NCBI RefSeq assembly: GCF_003846445.2
Contig: NZ_CP030139.2
Span: forward strand, 1,674,001-1,738,000
Reading direction: 5' to 3'
DNA: 64,000 nt
DNA from: Synechococcus elongatus PCC 11801
GTDB lineage: Bacteria; Cyanobacteriota; Cyanobacteriia; Synechococcales; Synechococcaceae
The position numbers and the translations under genes are program-made. Shown in pieces: positions 54,963 to 63,838 of the stretch. Under the pieces are notes generated by a model. It saw only the letters and a program-made list of their open reading frames with translations. It was not told the DNA's origin and searched no databases. Numbering within the stretch: the stretch's first letter is position 1; each line of letters opens with the position of its first letter.

Positions 54963-55331
54963 ATGACTCGCCAAAATATTTCCTCCGGTTCCTCGTGGGA
55001 ACCAGTGCTGGGCTATTCCCGTGCTGTCAAAGTCGGGCCCTACGTCCATGTCTCCGGCACCACGTCTAGCACGCCGGATGATGCCTACGGGCAAACCAAG
55101 GCAGCGCTGCAGACGATCGAACAAGCCCTTGCTGAAGCCGGTGCAAAACTTTCCGATGTCGTGCGGACGCGAATCTATGTCACCGACATTTCGCGTTGGG
55201 AAGAAATTGGCAAGGCCCACGGCGAGGTCTTTGGAGAGATTCGCCCTGCGATGGCCATGGTGGAAGTCAGCAAACTGATCGCACCGGAACTGCTTGTTGA
55301 AATTGAGGCGGACGCCTACATCGGCGAATAG
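54963..55331 (+). CDS. ridA: RidA-family enamine/imine deaminase
   Basis: Hydrolyses reactive enamine intermediates from PLP enzymes. 122 residues from [20 protein letters not shown]; family motifs [60 protein letters not shown] and [20 protein letters not shown] with [11 protein letters not shown]. The conserved catalytic Arg is within [10 protein letters not shown], or in EIRPAM. An upstream TTG at 54936 would put the start inside the dyad and is not favoured. It is the last gene of the purA unit, closed by the terminator at 55348-55390. Confidence 0.92.
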   Translation: MTRQNISSGSSWEPVLGYSRAVKVGPYVHVSGTTSSTPDDAYGQTKAALQTIEQALAEAGAKLSDVVRTRIYVTDISRWEEIGKAHGEVFGEIRPAMAMVEVSKLIAPELLVEIEADAYIGE

Positions 55332-55347
55332 CTTCATCAACGAGTGC

Positions 55348-55390
55348 AACACCCTTAGGCTCCATGCAGCAGTGGACTGAGGGTGTTTTT
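55348..55390 (+). terminator. Intrinsic terminator of ridA
   Basis: AACACCCT (55348-55355) and AGGGTGTT (55380-55387) form a perfect 8-bp stem with a 24-nt loop that holds further pairing, followed by TTT. Confidence 0.75.
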
Positions 55391-55400
55391 GTGTTGTCCT

Positions 55401-55529
55401 TTAGCTCACTGGCGTTGCGGATTCAGTCGGCAGCACTGCCAGGAAACTGAGCGGGCGATTCATGGTGGTGGAAAAGCCAAGGATGCCGCGATCGCGGTGC
55501 TCATAAATCAACTGGCGATCGCAAAGCAT
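55401..55529 (-). CDS. Possible 42-residue small protein downstream of ycf39
   Basis: A short frame runs from an ATG read at 55527-55529 to TAA at 55401-55403. It starts MLCDRQLIYEHRDRGILGFS and ends LAVLPTESATPVS. A GAGG lies 7 bases before the ATG, and it sits 51 bp behind ycf39 on the same strand. It has no signal peptide and no family that I recognise. HIP1-containing DNA often leaves short open frames, so this is low confidence; conservation in relatives would settle it. Confidence 0.3.
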   Translation of the reverse strand: MLCDRQLIYEHRDRGILGFSTTMNRPLSFLAVLPTESATPVS

Positions 55530-55580
55530 GAGAACACCTCACTGCATTCTCGAAAGTTTGCTACAGGGAAATGCTCGAGG

Positions 55581-56543
55581 TTAAAACGGGAGTTTTTTCT
55601 TTTTGTTCTTCTTCTGGTCGAACTCCAGTTCCTTGAGGCGACGCAGCATCACCGAGAAGTAGTCGTTGAGATAGCTTTCCAGATCCGTAATTTCGGCAGG
55701 ATCAATGCCAAATGCAGCGTAGGTTGCTGCCATATCTGCTGTGAACGGACGCCCACTGGCCATCACTTCGCTAAATGCCAAGCGATCGGCAATGTTCCAG
55801 CCCCATTGGAAAAAGCGAAAGAAGCGTTTCATCAGGCGGACAGTGGCCAGCGGCAAACGGGCGATTTTCGTTTCCTTGCCACTGATCCGTTCGCAAAGTT
55901 GGATGATTTCCAATCCATTCCAAGCTTTTGGCCCAACCACAGGTAGGGTCTGCTTCTCTGTTGCAGGAGTTGTCAGGGCTGCCACTGCAAACCGCGCAAT
56001 ATCCAAAGTACTGAGATAGGCGATCGGGTCAGAGTCTTGCGTCACAAAGGTTGTCCGCCCTTCTAAGACGGGGATCGCAAACTCCGCGATCAAACCCTGC
56101 ATAAAGCCCGCCAGGCGCAGAATTGTGTAGTTGAGACCCGACTGTTTCAGAAATTCTTCAACGCAGTACTTGATGTCCATCAACGGAACATCGCGATGCT
56201 TTTCCGCATCAATGATCGAGCAGAAGATAAAGCGTTGAACACCCGCATTCGCAGCCGCTTGGATCAAATTGACCTTGCCTTGCCAATCCACGTCGTAGCA
56301 GCTCAGAGAGTCTGTCGAGCGTGTGGTGGCCGCATCAATAACTGCTTCGATCCCTTCAAGCGCGAAAGAGAGTGTCTCTGGCTGGGTGAGGTCTCCGCGC
56401 ACCAAGTCACAACCCCACTCCCGCAGGAAGTTTCCCCGCTTCGGGCTACGAACTAAACAACGAACCCGGTGACCTTCGTCGAGGGCTCGGCGGGCAATCT
56501 GCCGACCGAGAGTACCCGTAGCGCCAACAACGAGGACATCCAT
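55581..56543 (-). CDS. ycf39: Ycf39, NAD(P)-binding photosystem II assembly factor
   Basis: 320-residue atypical short-chain dehydrogenase (NmrA-like). N-terminal nucleotide-binding motif is DVLVVGATGTLGRQIARRAL, followed by RVRCLVRSPKRGNFLREWGC, DLVRGDLTQPETLSFALEGI, VIDAATTRSTDSLSCYDVDW and FIFCSIIDAEKHRDVPLMDI, then KYCVEEFLKQSGLNYTILRL. This is the Ycf39/HCF244 pattern. In cyanobacteria Ycf39 helps deliver chlorophyll to the D1 protein together with high-light-inducible proteins (family knowledge). The C terminus is a Lys-rich stretch (FDQKKNKKKKLPF) that may contact membrane lipids. It lies downstream of petM on the same strand, with a terminator between. Confidence 0.9.
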   Translation of the reverse strand: MDVLVVGATGTLGRQIARRALDEGHRVRCLVRSPKRGNFLREWGCDLVRGDLTQPETLSFALEGIEAVIDAATTRSTDSLSCYDVDWQGKVNLIQAAANAGVQRFIFCSIIDAEKHRDVPLMDIKYCVEEFLKQSGLNYTILRLAGFMQGLIAEFAIPVLEGRTTFVTQDSDPIAYLSTLDIARFAVAALTTPATEKQTLPVVGPKAWNGLEIIQLCERISGKETKIARLPLATVRLMKRFFRFFQWGWNIADRLAFSEVMASGRPFTADMAATYAAFGIDPAEITDLESYLNDYFSVMLRRLKELEFDQKKNKKKKLPF

Positions 56544-56609
56544 GGGAGCAGTACAGGATTGTTAACAGTTCTTAAGATGTTATCAGAATTGCGATCGCGC
56601 CAACATAGC

Positions 56610-56635
56610 AAAAAGCCCCTCTGTTCAGGAGGGGC
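56610..56635 (-). terminator. Intrinsic terminator of petM
   Basis: On the minus strand GCCCCTC (56635-56629) pairs with GAGGGGC (56621-56615), 7-nt loop, followed by TTTTT (56614-56610). Confidence 0.85.
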
Positions 56636-56660
56636 CAACCTCAGCAACTGAGATGGGGAC

Positions 56661-56774
56661 TTATTTTTCGACTTTTTGGACGCCCTGAACTTTCAGCAGG
56701 AAAGCGCCGAGTGCCAAGCCCAGAGGCACCAACACGATGAAGAGAAACGCGGTTCCAAAAATTTCTCCGGCCAT
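56661..56774 (-). CDS. petM: Cytochrome b6-f complex small subunit PetM
   Basis: 37-residue single-helix protein, MAGEIFGTAFLFIVLVPLGL followed by ALGAFLLKVQGVQKVEK. The ATG is read at 56772-56774 and TAA at 56661-56663. The order, a short polar start, a helix with LVPLGLALGAFLLK and the KVQG end, matches PetM of marine and freshwater Synechococcus (subunit VII of the b6-f complex, in the thylakoid membrane). It is too short for usual length cut-offs, so it is easily missed. A terminator at 56610-56635 follows directly. The sulfurtransferase gene is divergent, its start 79 bp away. Confidence 0.88.
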   Translation of the reverse strand: MAGEIFGTAFLFIVLVPLGLALGAFLLKVQGVQKVEK

Positions 56775-56852
56775 GCTGACCCCTGCTCCTTAAAGTGATG
56801 CTGCGCAATCAATCTCAGGGTATTCTATGCCAGTTTCTGCCCTCAACCGCCC

Positions 56853-57695
56853 ATGTCTTCGCCGTTAGTCTCTGCTGAGTGGTTGCAAGCGAATCTAGAT
56901 GACCCGACCCTTCGCATCATTGATTGTCGCTTTAACCTAATGCGTCCTCAACAGGGCCGCGAGCAGTATCAGCAAGGCCATGTACCGGGAGCAGTCTATC
57001 TAGATTTAGATGCTGATCTCTCAGCACCCAAGGGCGATCGCGGTGGACGGCATCCCTTGCCCGCGATTGAGGCGTTAGCGGCGCGGTTAGGGGCGATCGG
57101 GATTGGCTCTGATCCTGCCACTTTAGTTGTGGCTTACGACGATAGTTTTTCAGCGTTTGCCAGTCGGCTCTGGTGGCTGCTGCGCTATCTCGGCCATGAA
57201 CAGGTTGCAGTTTTGGATGGTGGGTTAGCCGCTTGGCAGGCAATTGGCGGCAAATTGGTGACAGAGACTCCTACGATCGCACCGGCCATCTTTCGACCAC
57301 GCCCTCAGTCGGCTTGGGTCGTTGATTCAGCAGGCGTCAAAGTAGCGCAAGCCAGCGGTCACATCCTGATCGATTCCCGCGAAGGAGAGCGCTACCGCGG
57401 AGAGCGGGAGCCAATCGATCCGGTCGCGGGACACATTCCTGGGGCACAGCTTGCCGTTTGGAAAGAAGCACTGGACGATCGCGGCTACTGGCGGTCGCCG
57501 AGCGAACAGCAGCAGCGCTGGCAGCATTTGCCCACTGACGCTAATCCGATTATTTACTGTGGCTCCGGTGTGACAGCCTGCGTCAACTTACTCTCATGGG
57601 AACTGGCAGGGCGATCGCCCGCGCAACTCTATGCCGGTAGTTGGAGCGATTGGTGTAGCGATCCTGAGAACGCGATCGCTACGGGAGCGGAGTAG
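56853..57695 (+). CDS. sseA: Tandem-rhodanese sulfurtransferase (thiosulfate/3-mercaptopyruvate type)
   Basis: 280 residues in two rhodanese domains. Domain 1: LVSAEWLQANLDDPTLRIID, GREQYQQGHVPGAVYLDLDA and VVAYDDSFSAFASRLWWLLR. Domain 2: VKVAQASGHILIDSREGERY, GHIPGAQLAVWKEALDDRG and the catalytic loop CGSGVTA at residues 236-242. The CGSGVTA loop is typical of 3-mercaptopyruvate sulfurtransferases, while rhodaneses have CRKGVTA, so the donor is probably mercaptopyruvate. Cytoplasmic; no signal peptide. Its 3' end overlaps that of exbD (57679-57695), an opposite-strand overlap of 17 bases. Confidence 0.92.
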   Translation: MSSPLVSAEWLQANLDDPTLRIIDCRFNLMRPQQGREQYQQGHVPGAVYLDLDADLSAPKGDRGGRHPLPAIEALAARLGAIGIGSDPATLVVAYDDSFSAFASRLWWLLRYLGHEQVAVLDGGLAAWQAIGGKLVTETPTIAPAIFRPRPQSAWVVDSAGVKVAQASGHILIDSREGERYRGEREPIDPVAGHIPGAQLAVWKEALDDRGYWRSPSEQQQRWQHLPTDANPIIYCGSGVTACVNLLSWELAGRSPAQLYAGSWSDWCSDPENAIATGAE

Positions 57696-58125
57696 GGGCT
57701 GTTTGGGGAGATTGCTGCAAACCCGCTGGATCAGTGGCAAGGGCAACGCGATCACCGCCCACAGCCCGCATCGCATCCAAGACCGTCACAATGTCACGGT
57801 AAGCAGCACTGCCATCGGCGTAGAGCAACATTGAGCCCGTGGGGTTGGTGCGGTTAAAACCAACAAGTACTAGCCGCAACTGTTCCGGTGTCACTGGCTG
57901 CGAATCCACGTAGGGTTGCCCAGTGGCATCCAAGCTCACCAAGAGCGTCTGCCGTTCTTGGAGACGGCTGGTACTTGATTGCGGCAGCGTAATGTCGAGA
58001 GCGGACTGCCGAGTCAGTTGCAGCGTCGCCAGAATGAAGAAAATCAAGATGCAAAAAACCACGTCGATCAGCGGCAGCATCTCGATCCGTGCTTCAGACT
58101 CCGCATTTTCAGCCGGAATTTTCAT
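57679..58125 (-). CDS. exbD: ExbD/TolR-family biopolymer transport protein
   Basis: 148 residues: a short cytoplasmic start (KIPAENAESEARIEMLPL), one membrane helix with the functional Asp (LIDVVFCILIFFILATLQLT), and a periplasmic domain (TLLVSLDATGQPYVDSQPVT, GSMLLYADGSAAYRDIVTVL, RAVGGDRVALATDP). With ExbB it forms a proton-driven motor in the inner membrane. It starts 35 bp after exbB. No TonB gene is next to it, so TonB must be elsewhere or the pair powers another system. A 17-base 3' overlap with the sulfurtransferase gene exists. Confidence 0.92.
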   Translation of the reverse strand: MKIPAENAESEARIEMLPLIDVVFCILIFFILATLQLTRQSALDITLPQSSTSRLQERQTLLVSLDATGQPYVDSQPVTPEQLRLVLVGFNRTNPTGSMLLYADGSAAYRDIVTVLDAMRAVGGDRVALATDPAGLQQSPQTAPTPLP

Positions 58126-58160
58126 GGGTTTCGCCCTTTAAACAATGACCTCAATCAGGC

Positions 58161-58811
58161 TTAGCGCAGGGACTGGGTAGGGAGGCCGCGCCGTGCCCAA
58201 TCTTGCCGATACATCAGTTCGAGTTGGTTACCAGCCCGCCGGAAGATTTTCATCTGCTGGAAGATCAATCCTTGAAAGACGCGATAAGCCGCTAGCGCCG
58301 CGATCGCCACAATCAAGCCCGTTGCAGTGGTAATCAACGCTTCACCAATGCCCGCACTCACCCCAGCGGTCGAGGCAGTGCCCAAGTCGCCAATTCGGAG
58401 ATTACCCAGCGTTTGAATCAAGCCTAAAACGGTGCCAAGCAAACCCAATAGCGGCGAAATCGCAATAACAGCTTCGAGAAGTTTGTCCCCTCGCCGCATG
58501 TTCGCTAGCTCTTCTTCCGCAGCTGCTTCCAGCGCCAAGCGAAATAGTTCGGGATCGGGCTGCTGCAATTGCAAGGGTGCAGCGAGAAAGCGACCAATCG
58601 GCGATCTTTTCGCTCGACTGGCGACTTCTGCAGCTAAATCCCAGTCTTGATCCGCCGCTTCCAAAATGCGGTGAACGATTTGGCTCTCCTGATCGAGCAT
58701 CTTGTACCAAAACCAAGCCCGCTCAAAGATGGTGCCCAGCGCCAAAATCGACAGGCCGGTCAACGGCAGCATCGCAAGGCCGCCCTTTTGAAATAGCGTC
58801 AGGATGTTCAC
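58161..58811 (-). CDS. exbB: ExbB/TolQ/MotA-family proton channel protein
   Basis: 216 residues with three membrane helices: [20 protein letters not shown] at the N terminus, [20 protein letters not shown] and [20 protein letters not shown] (the last two with the conserved MotA/TolQ/ExbB motif). A cytoplasmic domain lies between the first and second helix. It forms the proton channel with ExbD, which follows. trm1 ends about 40 bp upstream on the same strand. Confidence 0.93.
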   Translation of the reverse strand: MNILTLFQKGGLAMLPLTGLSILALGTIFERAWFWYKMLDQESQIVHRILEAADQDWDLAAEVASRAKRSPIGRFLAAPLQLQQPDPELFRLALEAAAEEELANMRRGDKLLEAVIAISPLLGLLGTVLGLIQTLGNLRIGDLGTASTAGVSAGIGEALITTATGLIVAIAALAAYRVFQGLIFQQMKIFRRAGNQLELMYRQDWARRGLPTQSLR

Positions 58812-58849
58812 AAGCGAGGCAGGAGATAGGGGATCATTTGACGATCAAC

Positions 58850-59998
58850 CTAGCACGCAGATTCACTGCTGTTTGCATTGTCGATTACGAGCGATCGCGC
58901 CAGTTTTAGGCAGGTCTGCCACGGAGCATCAGTCTTAAAGGATTGGGGTTGGCAGTGACTACTGGCTGCAGCAAAGCCCGCTGTTTGCAGCGCTTGAATC
59001 AGGCACGATCGTGCTGGAGGATCCTGCCGGCCGCGCCGCCCAATTTCCCCCAAGGTGTAGCAGTAGGGCGGGAGAGTCGCTTCAGCTTGGAATTGCTGGA
59101 GTAAATCTGCGATCGCAGTCCAGTTCCAAGCAATCGCTTGTTGTTGCAGTGCTTGTAGATAGGCAACCTCATGCAAGGGGCCAATCCAAAGCGGACCAGT
59201 CAACGCTAGAGGCTGTCCGTCCTCTGGACACTGCAAAGCAACAGGACTGAGTTGCCGCCACGGTCGCACTTGGTACTGGCCGCAGTGGTGGCAATAGCCC
59301 AGCCAACCCTGTTGATTGACTTTGCCACTCGTGGGCAAGAGGCGAATCAGTACGCGAAAGGCCTGCCCTGAGTAATAGGAAAACAGGGGCTGAATCCCAA
59401 AGCCCCGCTGCCAAGCCTGATGCTGCAACGCGGCAATCAGCAGGCGGAGTCCCTGCTCGGGGATGCTGGGGTGGCTACGCGCCCAAACGCCGTAAGCCCG
59501 GAAGGCAAGATCGCGATCGTGACCGCTGAGCGATCGCCCGTCGGTGGCAGTGAAATAGAGGCAACCGCCAACTTTGACTGCATCCCAAGCACTGGCCAGA
59601 TGTTCGCTGGCTGTTCCGAAGGCGTCGACATCAACAAAGTCGTAGAACTGCTGCTGGGCGAAGGCTTCGGCAAAGAGACGACGGGCGGAATCGCAGCGCA
59701 GGTCGAGGCGATCGCCCGCGATCGCAGTTAGATTCTGCTGGAGCAATGGTTGCAACTCTGGGTCGGCATCGCTAACCACCAGGCGATCGACGTTGGCTTC
59801 TAAGGCATAGCGCAGACTGCGCACCCCACAGCCCGCCATCGTTTCCAATAAGTTGAGCGATCCCAAACGCTGCCGCTCGATCGCAGCCGCCAAAACACCC
59901 AAATCCCGTGCTGGTCGGGCTTGCGATCGAAAAAAAGCAGTTCCCTGCTGAAATCGAGCAGCACCCTCTTGCTGCCAGTTTGCCGTTGCTGTGTCCAT
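58850..59998 (-). CDS. trm1: tRNA (guanine26-N2)-dimethyltransferase Trm1
   Basis: 382 residues. Trm1 family blocks: EGAARFQQGTAFFRSQARPA, LNLLETMAGCGVRSLRYALE (SAM motif I), FYDFVDVDAFGTASEHLASA (catalytic DPFG-like motif) and GCLYFTATDGRSL. A zinc-ribbon-like stretch has CHHCGQY but only one cysteine in its second half (LQCPEDG). Trm1 dimethylates G26 of tRNAs. It is common in archaea and eukaryotes but rare in bacteria, where Aquifex and cyanobacteria are the main holders, so this is a genuine cyanobacterial trait. The change in the zinc site is odd. It may be cotranscribed with the large membrane protein gene, 33 bp upstream. Confidence 0.9.
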   Translation of the reverse strand: MDTATANWQQEGAARFQQGTAFFRSQARPARDLGVLAAAIERQRLGSLNLLETMAGCGVRSLRYALEANVDRLVVSDADPELQPLLQQNLTAIAGDRLDLRCDSARRLFAEAFAQQQFYDFVDVDAFGTASEHLASAWDAVKVGGCLYFTATDGRSLSGHDRDLAFRAYGVWARSHPSIPEQGLRLLIAALQHQAWQRGFGIQPLFSYYSGQAFRVLIRLLPTSGKVNQQGWLGYCHHCGQYQVRPWRQLSPVALQCPEDGQPLALTGPLWIGPLHEVAYLQALQQQAIAWNWTAIADLLQQFQAEATLPPYCYTLGEIGRRGRQDPPARSCLIQALQTAGFAAASSHCQPQSFKTDAPWQTCLKLARSLVIDNANSSESAC

Positions 59999-60031
59999 CT
60001 CTGGATCAAAGCATGGGGCGATCGCGGCCTG

Positions 60032-63000
60032 CTATTCCCAAGAGGTGAGCCGCTCTTTCAGGGATTGTGTGGTTTTGGTGATTTGCAAGCGATGTTGCTC
60101 GAAGTTGGCGGCCAGACTAATCAGGACAATGCCAATCACTAACCCCGCCACCCATTTAGCAAAGGCATCACTCGTCATCCAAAGAATCAGGTGATAAGCC
60201 CCAGTCAACACAAACGTGCTGGTGCCGACGTAGAGCAGGGCACGAATTTGAAGGCCCAACCCCAACAGCACCGTCAGGATACTGACCAAAATCGGCGTGA
60301 AACCGGTCTCGCGGTAGAACAGCAGAGCTGTCAGACAGATCAGACTGCTACCAAGGATGCGGATGAAATGGCGGAGCGATCGCGCCTGAGGTTCCACAAG
60401 AGCGGGATCCACTTGCGCGATATAGAGGATGGACAGACCCAGGTGCATCGCTGGAATCAGGGGTTCACTGATCACCAAGTCCGTTGAGAGCTTCCCGAAA
60501 ATCCAATTGACGACCAGCAAGCTGATGTAAGTCCAGCGGATCGCATCGTAGAAAAGTGCCACCCGAACGTAAAACAGGCCAACAGCAATCAAGCCCAGAT
60601 AGGTACTGTTGAGAGCGTCGGTCAGCAAAGCCACAATCGGCAGGCAAACAGCAACTCGCTGCCAAGGAGCCGCCTGCCAGCCAAAGCGCGCCCAAGGGAA
60701 TTGCAGCATCGCTAGGCTCAGCAGCGCAATCAAAAGAACACGGATGGGATCCAGCACCGCTAGCTCAGGCCAAAGCAAACGGAGTTGTACGGCACTACCG
60801 ATCGCTTCTAGGCAACCGACGTAGACCCAGAGCTGACTCCAGCGGCTGGGCGATCGCTCGGGAGAGCACCGGGCTTGCAACCAGGCATAACTGGCCAACA
60901 GAAGACAAACGGCCAGACTCAGCACTGACCCTGTCGGTTGTGAAAAGAGCAAGACAGGCAGCGTCAACACTTGGATGAAGCCCGCCAGTCCCCAATGCAA
61001 ATGGGCTGCAAGCCGCCAGTTTGTGAGCGGGATAGCGTAGAAGCTGGCGGCCGATCGCGATCGCCACACAACAAGGCTGCGATAGACCGCCGCGGTCGCA
61101 ATGCCCAAGAGTGACAGCAGGAGCAGACCATCGATCGGATTCCCACCTTGGCTTTGCAGCAGGGCGTAGAGCAGAAGCTCGTAGAGTCCGCAGGAAATCA
61201 ACAAAAAGCCCAGTAGCCGCAGCAGCCCCAAGCCCCAGTGATTGGCTTGCCGTTGGATCACTTGGCGATGCTGGGTGAAGACCACCGCTGCCGCCAGCAA
61301 TTCCGTGGTGCCGCTATAGGCGTTGAAGAGCCCAAGTCGCCAAACTAGCCCCAAGCCGACTCCCAACAGAGGCAACCAACGCACCCATTCCAGTCGACTA
61401 AAGCGAGACGGCAGGACAGGCATCAGTCCAATACCCACCCCAGCCAGCAGCAGGTTGGCGATCGCGAGGGACCAAGCGACCTCAGAGCCAGAGCTGACCA
61501 AGGACTGCACCGTAGCAGCGATCGCCCATTGCGTCGTGACCGCCCAGAGAACCACAGCTACGGAAGTCGGTCGTCGCCAGTAGCGAGCGATCGTGACTGC
61601 ACTCAAGATCCAAAAAGCCGTACTCGCCGCTGCAGAGGTTGCAGTCGCCACCAGACTAAATCGCCCCAGCACGTAAAGCGGGAAGTAGCTGACCAGCAGG
61701 GTGATCGCGATTGCTAGTCCCCAGCCAGCGGCAGCGCGACTGTAAATGCGCCCTAAAAGATTACGGAGACGCTGAAATTGAGTCCGCAGGAGCCAGAGAA
61801 CGCCAACGGTGAGCGCCCCAACCGTCCACCAGTGCTGGGCGATCGGCCAGCGCAGCAAGATTACCCCTTCTAGGCAAAGCAGTAAGCCCCCGTGATAGAC
61901 CGCCTGCGGCAGCACAGGGAGAAATCTGACATTAGCGATCTGAATCAGGCTGGCCAGCAAGAATGCCAGCTGGAGCACCCGTAAAGGGTTGGTTGCCTCC
62001 AGCGTGATGACCGCCGCCAGCAGACAGCCCAAGCCCAGCAAGAGACTGCTAGTCAACGCCAGCCGTCGTCGTCGCGATCGCGGTTTTGCGAAGTGTCCTG
62101 CTAGGCCCGTCCAGCCCAGCGGCAAGAGGAACCAAAGCAGGGCGATCGCCAACGGCGTCTCAAAGTTGAGGCCCAACAGCAGGGCACTACTGACAGACAG
62201 CAGCAGCGCCCCAGCTTGAAATTGCCGCCACCAGTGCTGATGGTGCGCAGAGCGGGGCCGCCAAACCATCAGCCCCAACTGGCTCAGGGCAATCGCTCCA
62301 GTAAACACGCCCCAAGGCAAGAGGGTTGACCAATTAGCGAGTGTGCTAGCCCAAAAGACGATCGCAATCAGTCCCGTCCAATAGGTCAGGGTCAGCAGGC
62401 GCGGTCGCCATTGCGGGCGACTACCGTAGGTGAATCCGGCCAGTAGCAGGGCATCCGTCGTCCAAACCAGCGATCGCAGCCAAGGGTCAAACAGGCTGAG
62501 CAACGCCAGCACCACGCCCAGCCCCAAGGCCAGTTGTTCAGCAATTCGGGAAAGACGGGGCTGTTGCCAACGCCACCCTAAGCCCAGCGAGATTCCCAGC
62601 CAGATCAATACGTAGGGCAGCAGCGTCAGGCTGTAGACCGTGAGGGAAACTTCGGGATCTTGCGCGACAGTTACCACAAACCCCTGTCGCCAAGTCTCAG
62701 GGATGACAGGTTCGAGCAGCAGACAGCCCAGCAGGCCAATGCCAAACAGCGCAATGAGCGTCCAACTGCGACGGGTTGCTTGCAGGCGTTGAACCAGACA
62801 GAGTCCTGCGATCGCTGTTACACCCAAAGCCTGCCAGGCATCCCAGCCGATGGTGACCCACCAAGCCAGCAGAATCAGTCCTGCCCCCAGCCACTCCAAA
62901 CTGTCTTTGCCCAGTCCTGCTCGCCTAGGTTCGCTCCAGAGCAACCAGCCCAGCAGAGCGATCGCAATGCCCAAGCTGGCGATCGGTACCGATTCCGCCG

Positions 63001-63838
63001 CGATCGCCCTCAACAGAATCACGCCAAGGGCAAATAGACTCCAGACTTGCCCCGACCGCGATAATCCCTCACTACTATTGCCGGCCCGGTTTGGTAGTAA
63101 GCCTAGGCAGAGCAGCACAGCACCATAAACCGCCACCTGTGCAGGCCAGATCGTTTGCCAGCCCAACTGACAGAGCAACAGGCCGATCAGACACCAGAAC
63201 AGTTGGGGTGCGTAGTGGCTCTGACGATAGGTGCGCTGGGCGATCGCCAGCAGAATCCCAGCGGCGAGAATGGCTAGTGCGATGGAAAGTAGGGCAAGCC
63301 CTGGGCCTTCACTCCGAATGACCAAGCCATCGATCGCCCAGAAGTTGAAAGGCAAGAGGAGCAACGCAACGGCTTCGAGACTGGTTGCCGTCAGGGTGAG
63401 ATTGGCCTGCCGCACCGCCCAGCGACTGCAACCCCAAAACAAAAGAGTGTAGCTCCACAGCACCAGATATTGGGCGATCGCGGGAAAGTAAGTCCACTGG
63501 GTTGCGACTAGAACCCCAGACGAGAGCACAACCAGAAAAACACCAAGGAAAAGGATCCAGCGCACGCTTAGCTCATCAGCAAAGCTGACCCAGATCCGTT
63601 GCCAGCGCGAGGGTGGCTTGGGTTGGCGAACAGGGGCAACTGGCTGACGTGCTCGAGCTGGAGCAATCGCGGCTGGAGCGACGACTGCAGGTGCCGGGAG
63701 GGGACTGCTGAGGTAGCGTCGCGCCACCTGTAAGACCTGATCAGGTTCAATTAACTGGAGCTGGAGCAGCGCTTCTAAACCCTCCAGAACCCGAGGGTCA
63801 TCCGGATCAACGCGAAGATCCAACGGAAGGGGCAGCAT
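60032..63838 (-). CDS. Large polytopic membrane protein (DUF2157-like N terminus), function unknown
   Basis: 1268 residues from the ATG read at 63836-63838 (MLPLPLDLRVDPDDPRVLEG); an ATG ten codons upstream is less likely. A short soluble start (LEALLQLQLIEPDQVLQVAR) resembles the helical DUF2157-type leader. A Pro/Ala-rich basic linker (PAPAVVAPAAIAPARARQPV) follows, and then some 35 to 40 hydrophobic segments fill the rest, such as WILFLGVFLVVLSSGVLVAT and LLSLALAILAAGILLAIAQ-like stretches. No transporter or enzyme motif stands out. It reads as a repeat-built membrane protein, perhaps from internal duplication. Upstream of it, 63839-64000 shows no gene I can support. Confidence 0.8.
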   Translation of the reverse strand: MLPLPLDLRVDPDDPRVLEGLEALLQLQLIEPDQVLQVARRYLSSPLPAPAVVAPAAIAPARARQPVAPVRQPKPPSRWQRIWVSFADELSVRWILFLGVFLVVLSSGVLVATQWTYFPAIAQYLVLWSYTLLFWGCSRWAVRQANLTLTATSLEAVALLLLPFNFWAIDGLVIRSEGPGLALLSIALAILAAGILLAIAQRTYRQSHYAPQLFWCLIGLLLCQLGWQTIWPAQVAVYGAVLLCLGLLPNRAGNSSEGLSRSGQVWSLFALGVILLRAIAAESVPIASLGIAIALLGWLLWSEPRRAGLGKDSLEWLGAGLILLAWWVTIGWDAWQALGVTAIAGLCLVQRLQATRRSWTLIALFGIGLLGCLLLEPVIPETWRQGFVVTVAQDPEVSLTVYSLTLLPYVLIWLGISLGLGWRWQQPRLSRIAEQLALGLGVVLALLSLFDPWLRSLVWTTDALLLAGFTYGSRPQWRPRLLTLTYWTGLIAIVFWASTLANWSTLLPWGVFTGAIALSQLGLMVWRPRSAHHQHWWRQFQAGALLLSVSSALLLGLNFETPLAIALLWFLLPLGWTGLAGHFAKPRSRRRRLALTSSLLLGLGCLLAAVITLEATNPLRVLQLAFLLASLIQIANVRFLPVLPQAVYHGGLLLCLEGVILLRWPIAQHWWTVGALTVGVLWLLRTQFQRLRNLLGRIYSRAAAGWGLAIAITLLVSYFPLYVLGRFSLVATATSAAASTAFWILSAVTIARYWRRPTSVAVVLWAVTTQWAIAATVQSLVSSGSEVAWSLAIANLLLAGVGIGLMPVLPSRFSRLEWVRWLPLLGVGLGLVWRLGLFNAYSGTTELLAAAVVFTQHRQVIQRQANHWGLGLLRLLGFLLISCGLYELLLYALLQSQGGNPIDGLLLLSLLGIATAAVYRSLVVWRSRSAASFYAIPLTNWRLAAHLHWGLAGFIQVLTLPVLLFSQPTGSVLSLAVCLLLASYAWLQARCSPERSPSRWSQLWVYVGCLEAIGSAVQLRLLWPELAVLDPIRVLLIALLSLAMLQFPWARFGWQAAPWQRVAVCLPIVALLTDALNSTYLGLIAVGLFYVRVALFYDAIRWTYISLLVVNWIFGKLSTDLVISEPLIPAMHLGLSILYIAQVDPALVEPQARSLRHFIRILGSSLICLTALLFYRETGFTPILVSILTVLLGLGLQIRALLYVGTSTFVLTGAYHLILWMTSDAFAKWVAGLVIGIVLISLAANFEQHRLQITKTTQSLKERLTSWE

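Noticed and set aside
55383-55946. Plus-strand frame of 187 codons across the ycf39 3' half
   Set aside because: Ycf39 on the minus strand explains the region; the plus frame has the usual shadow composition and no motif.
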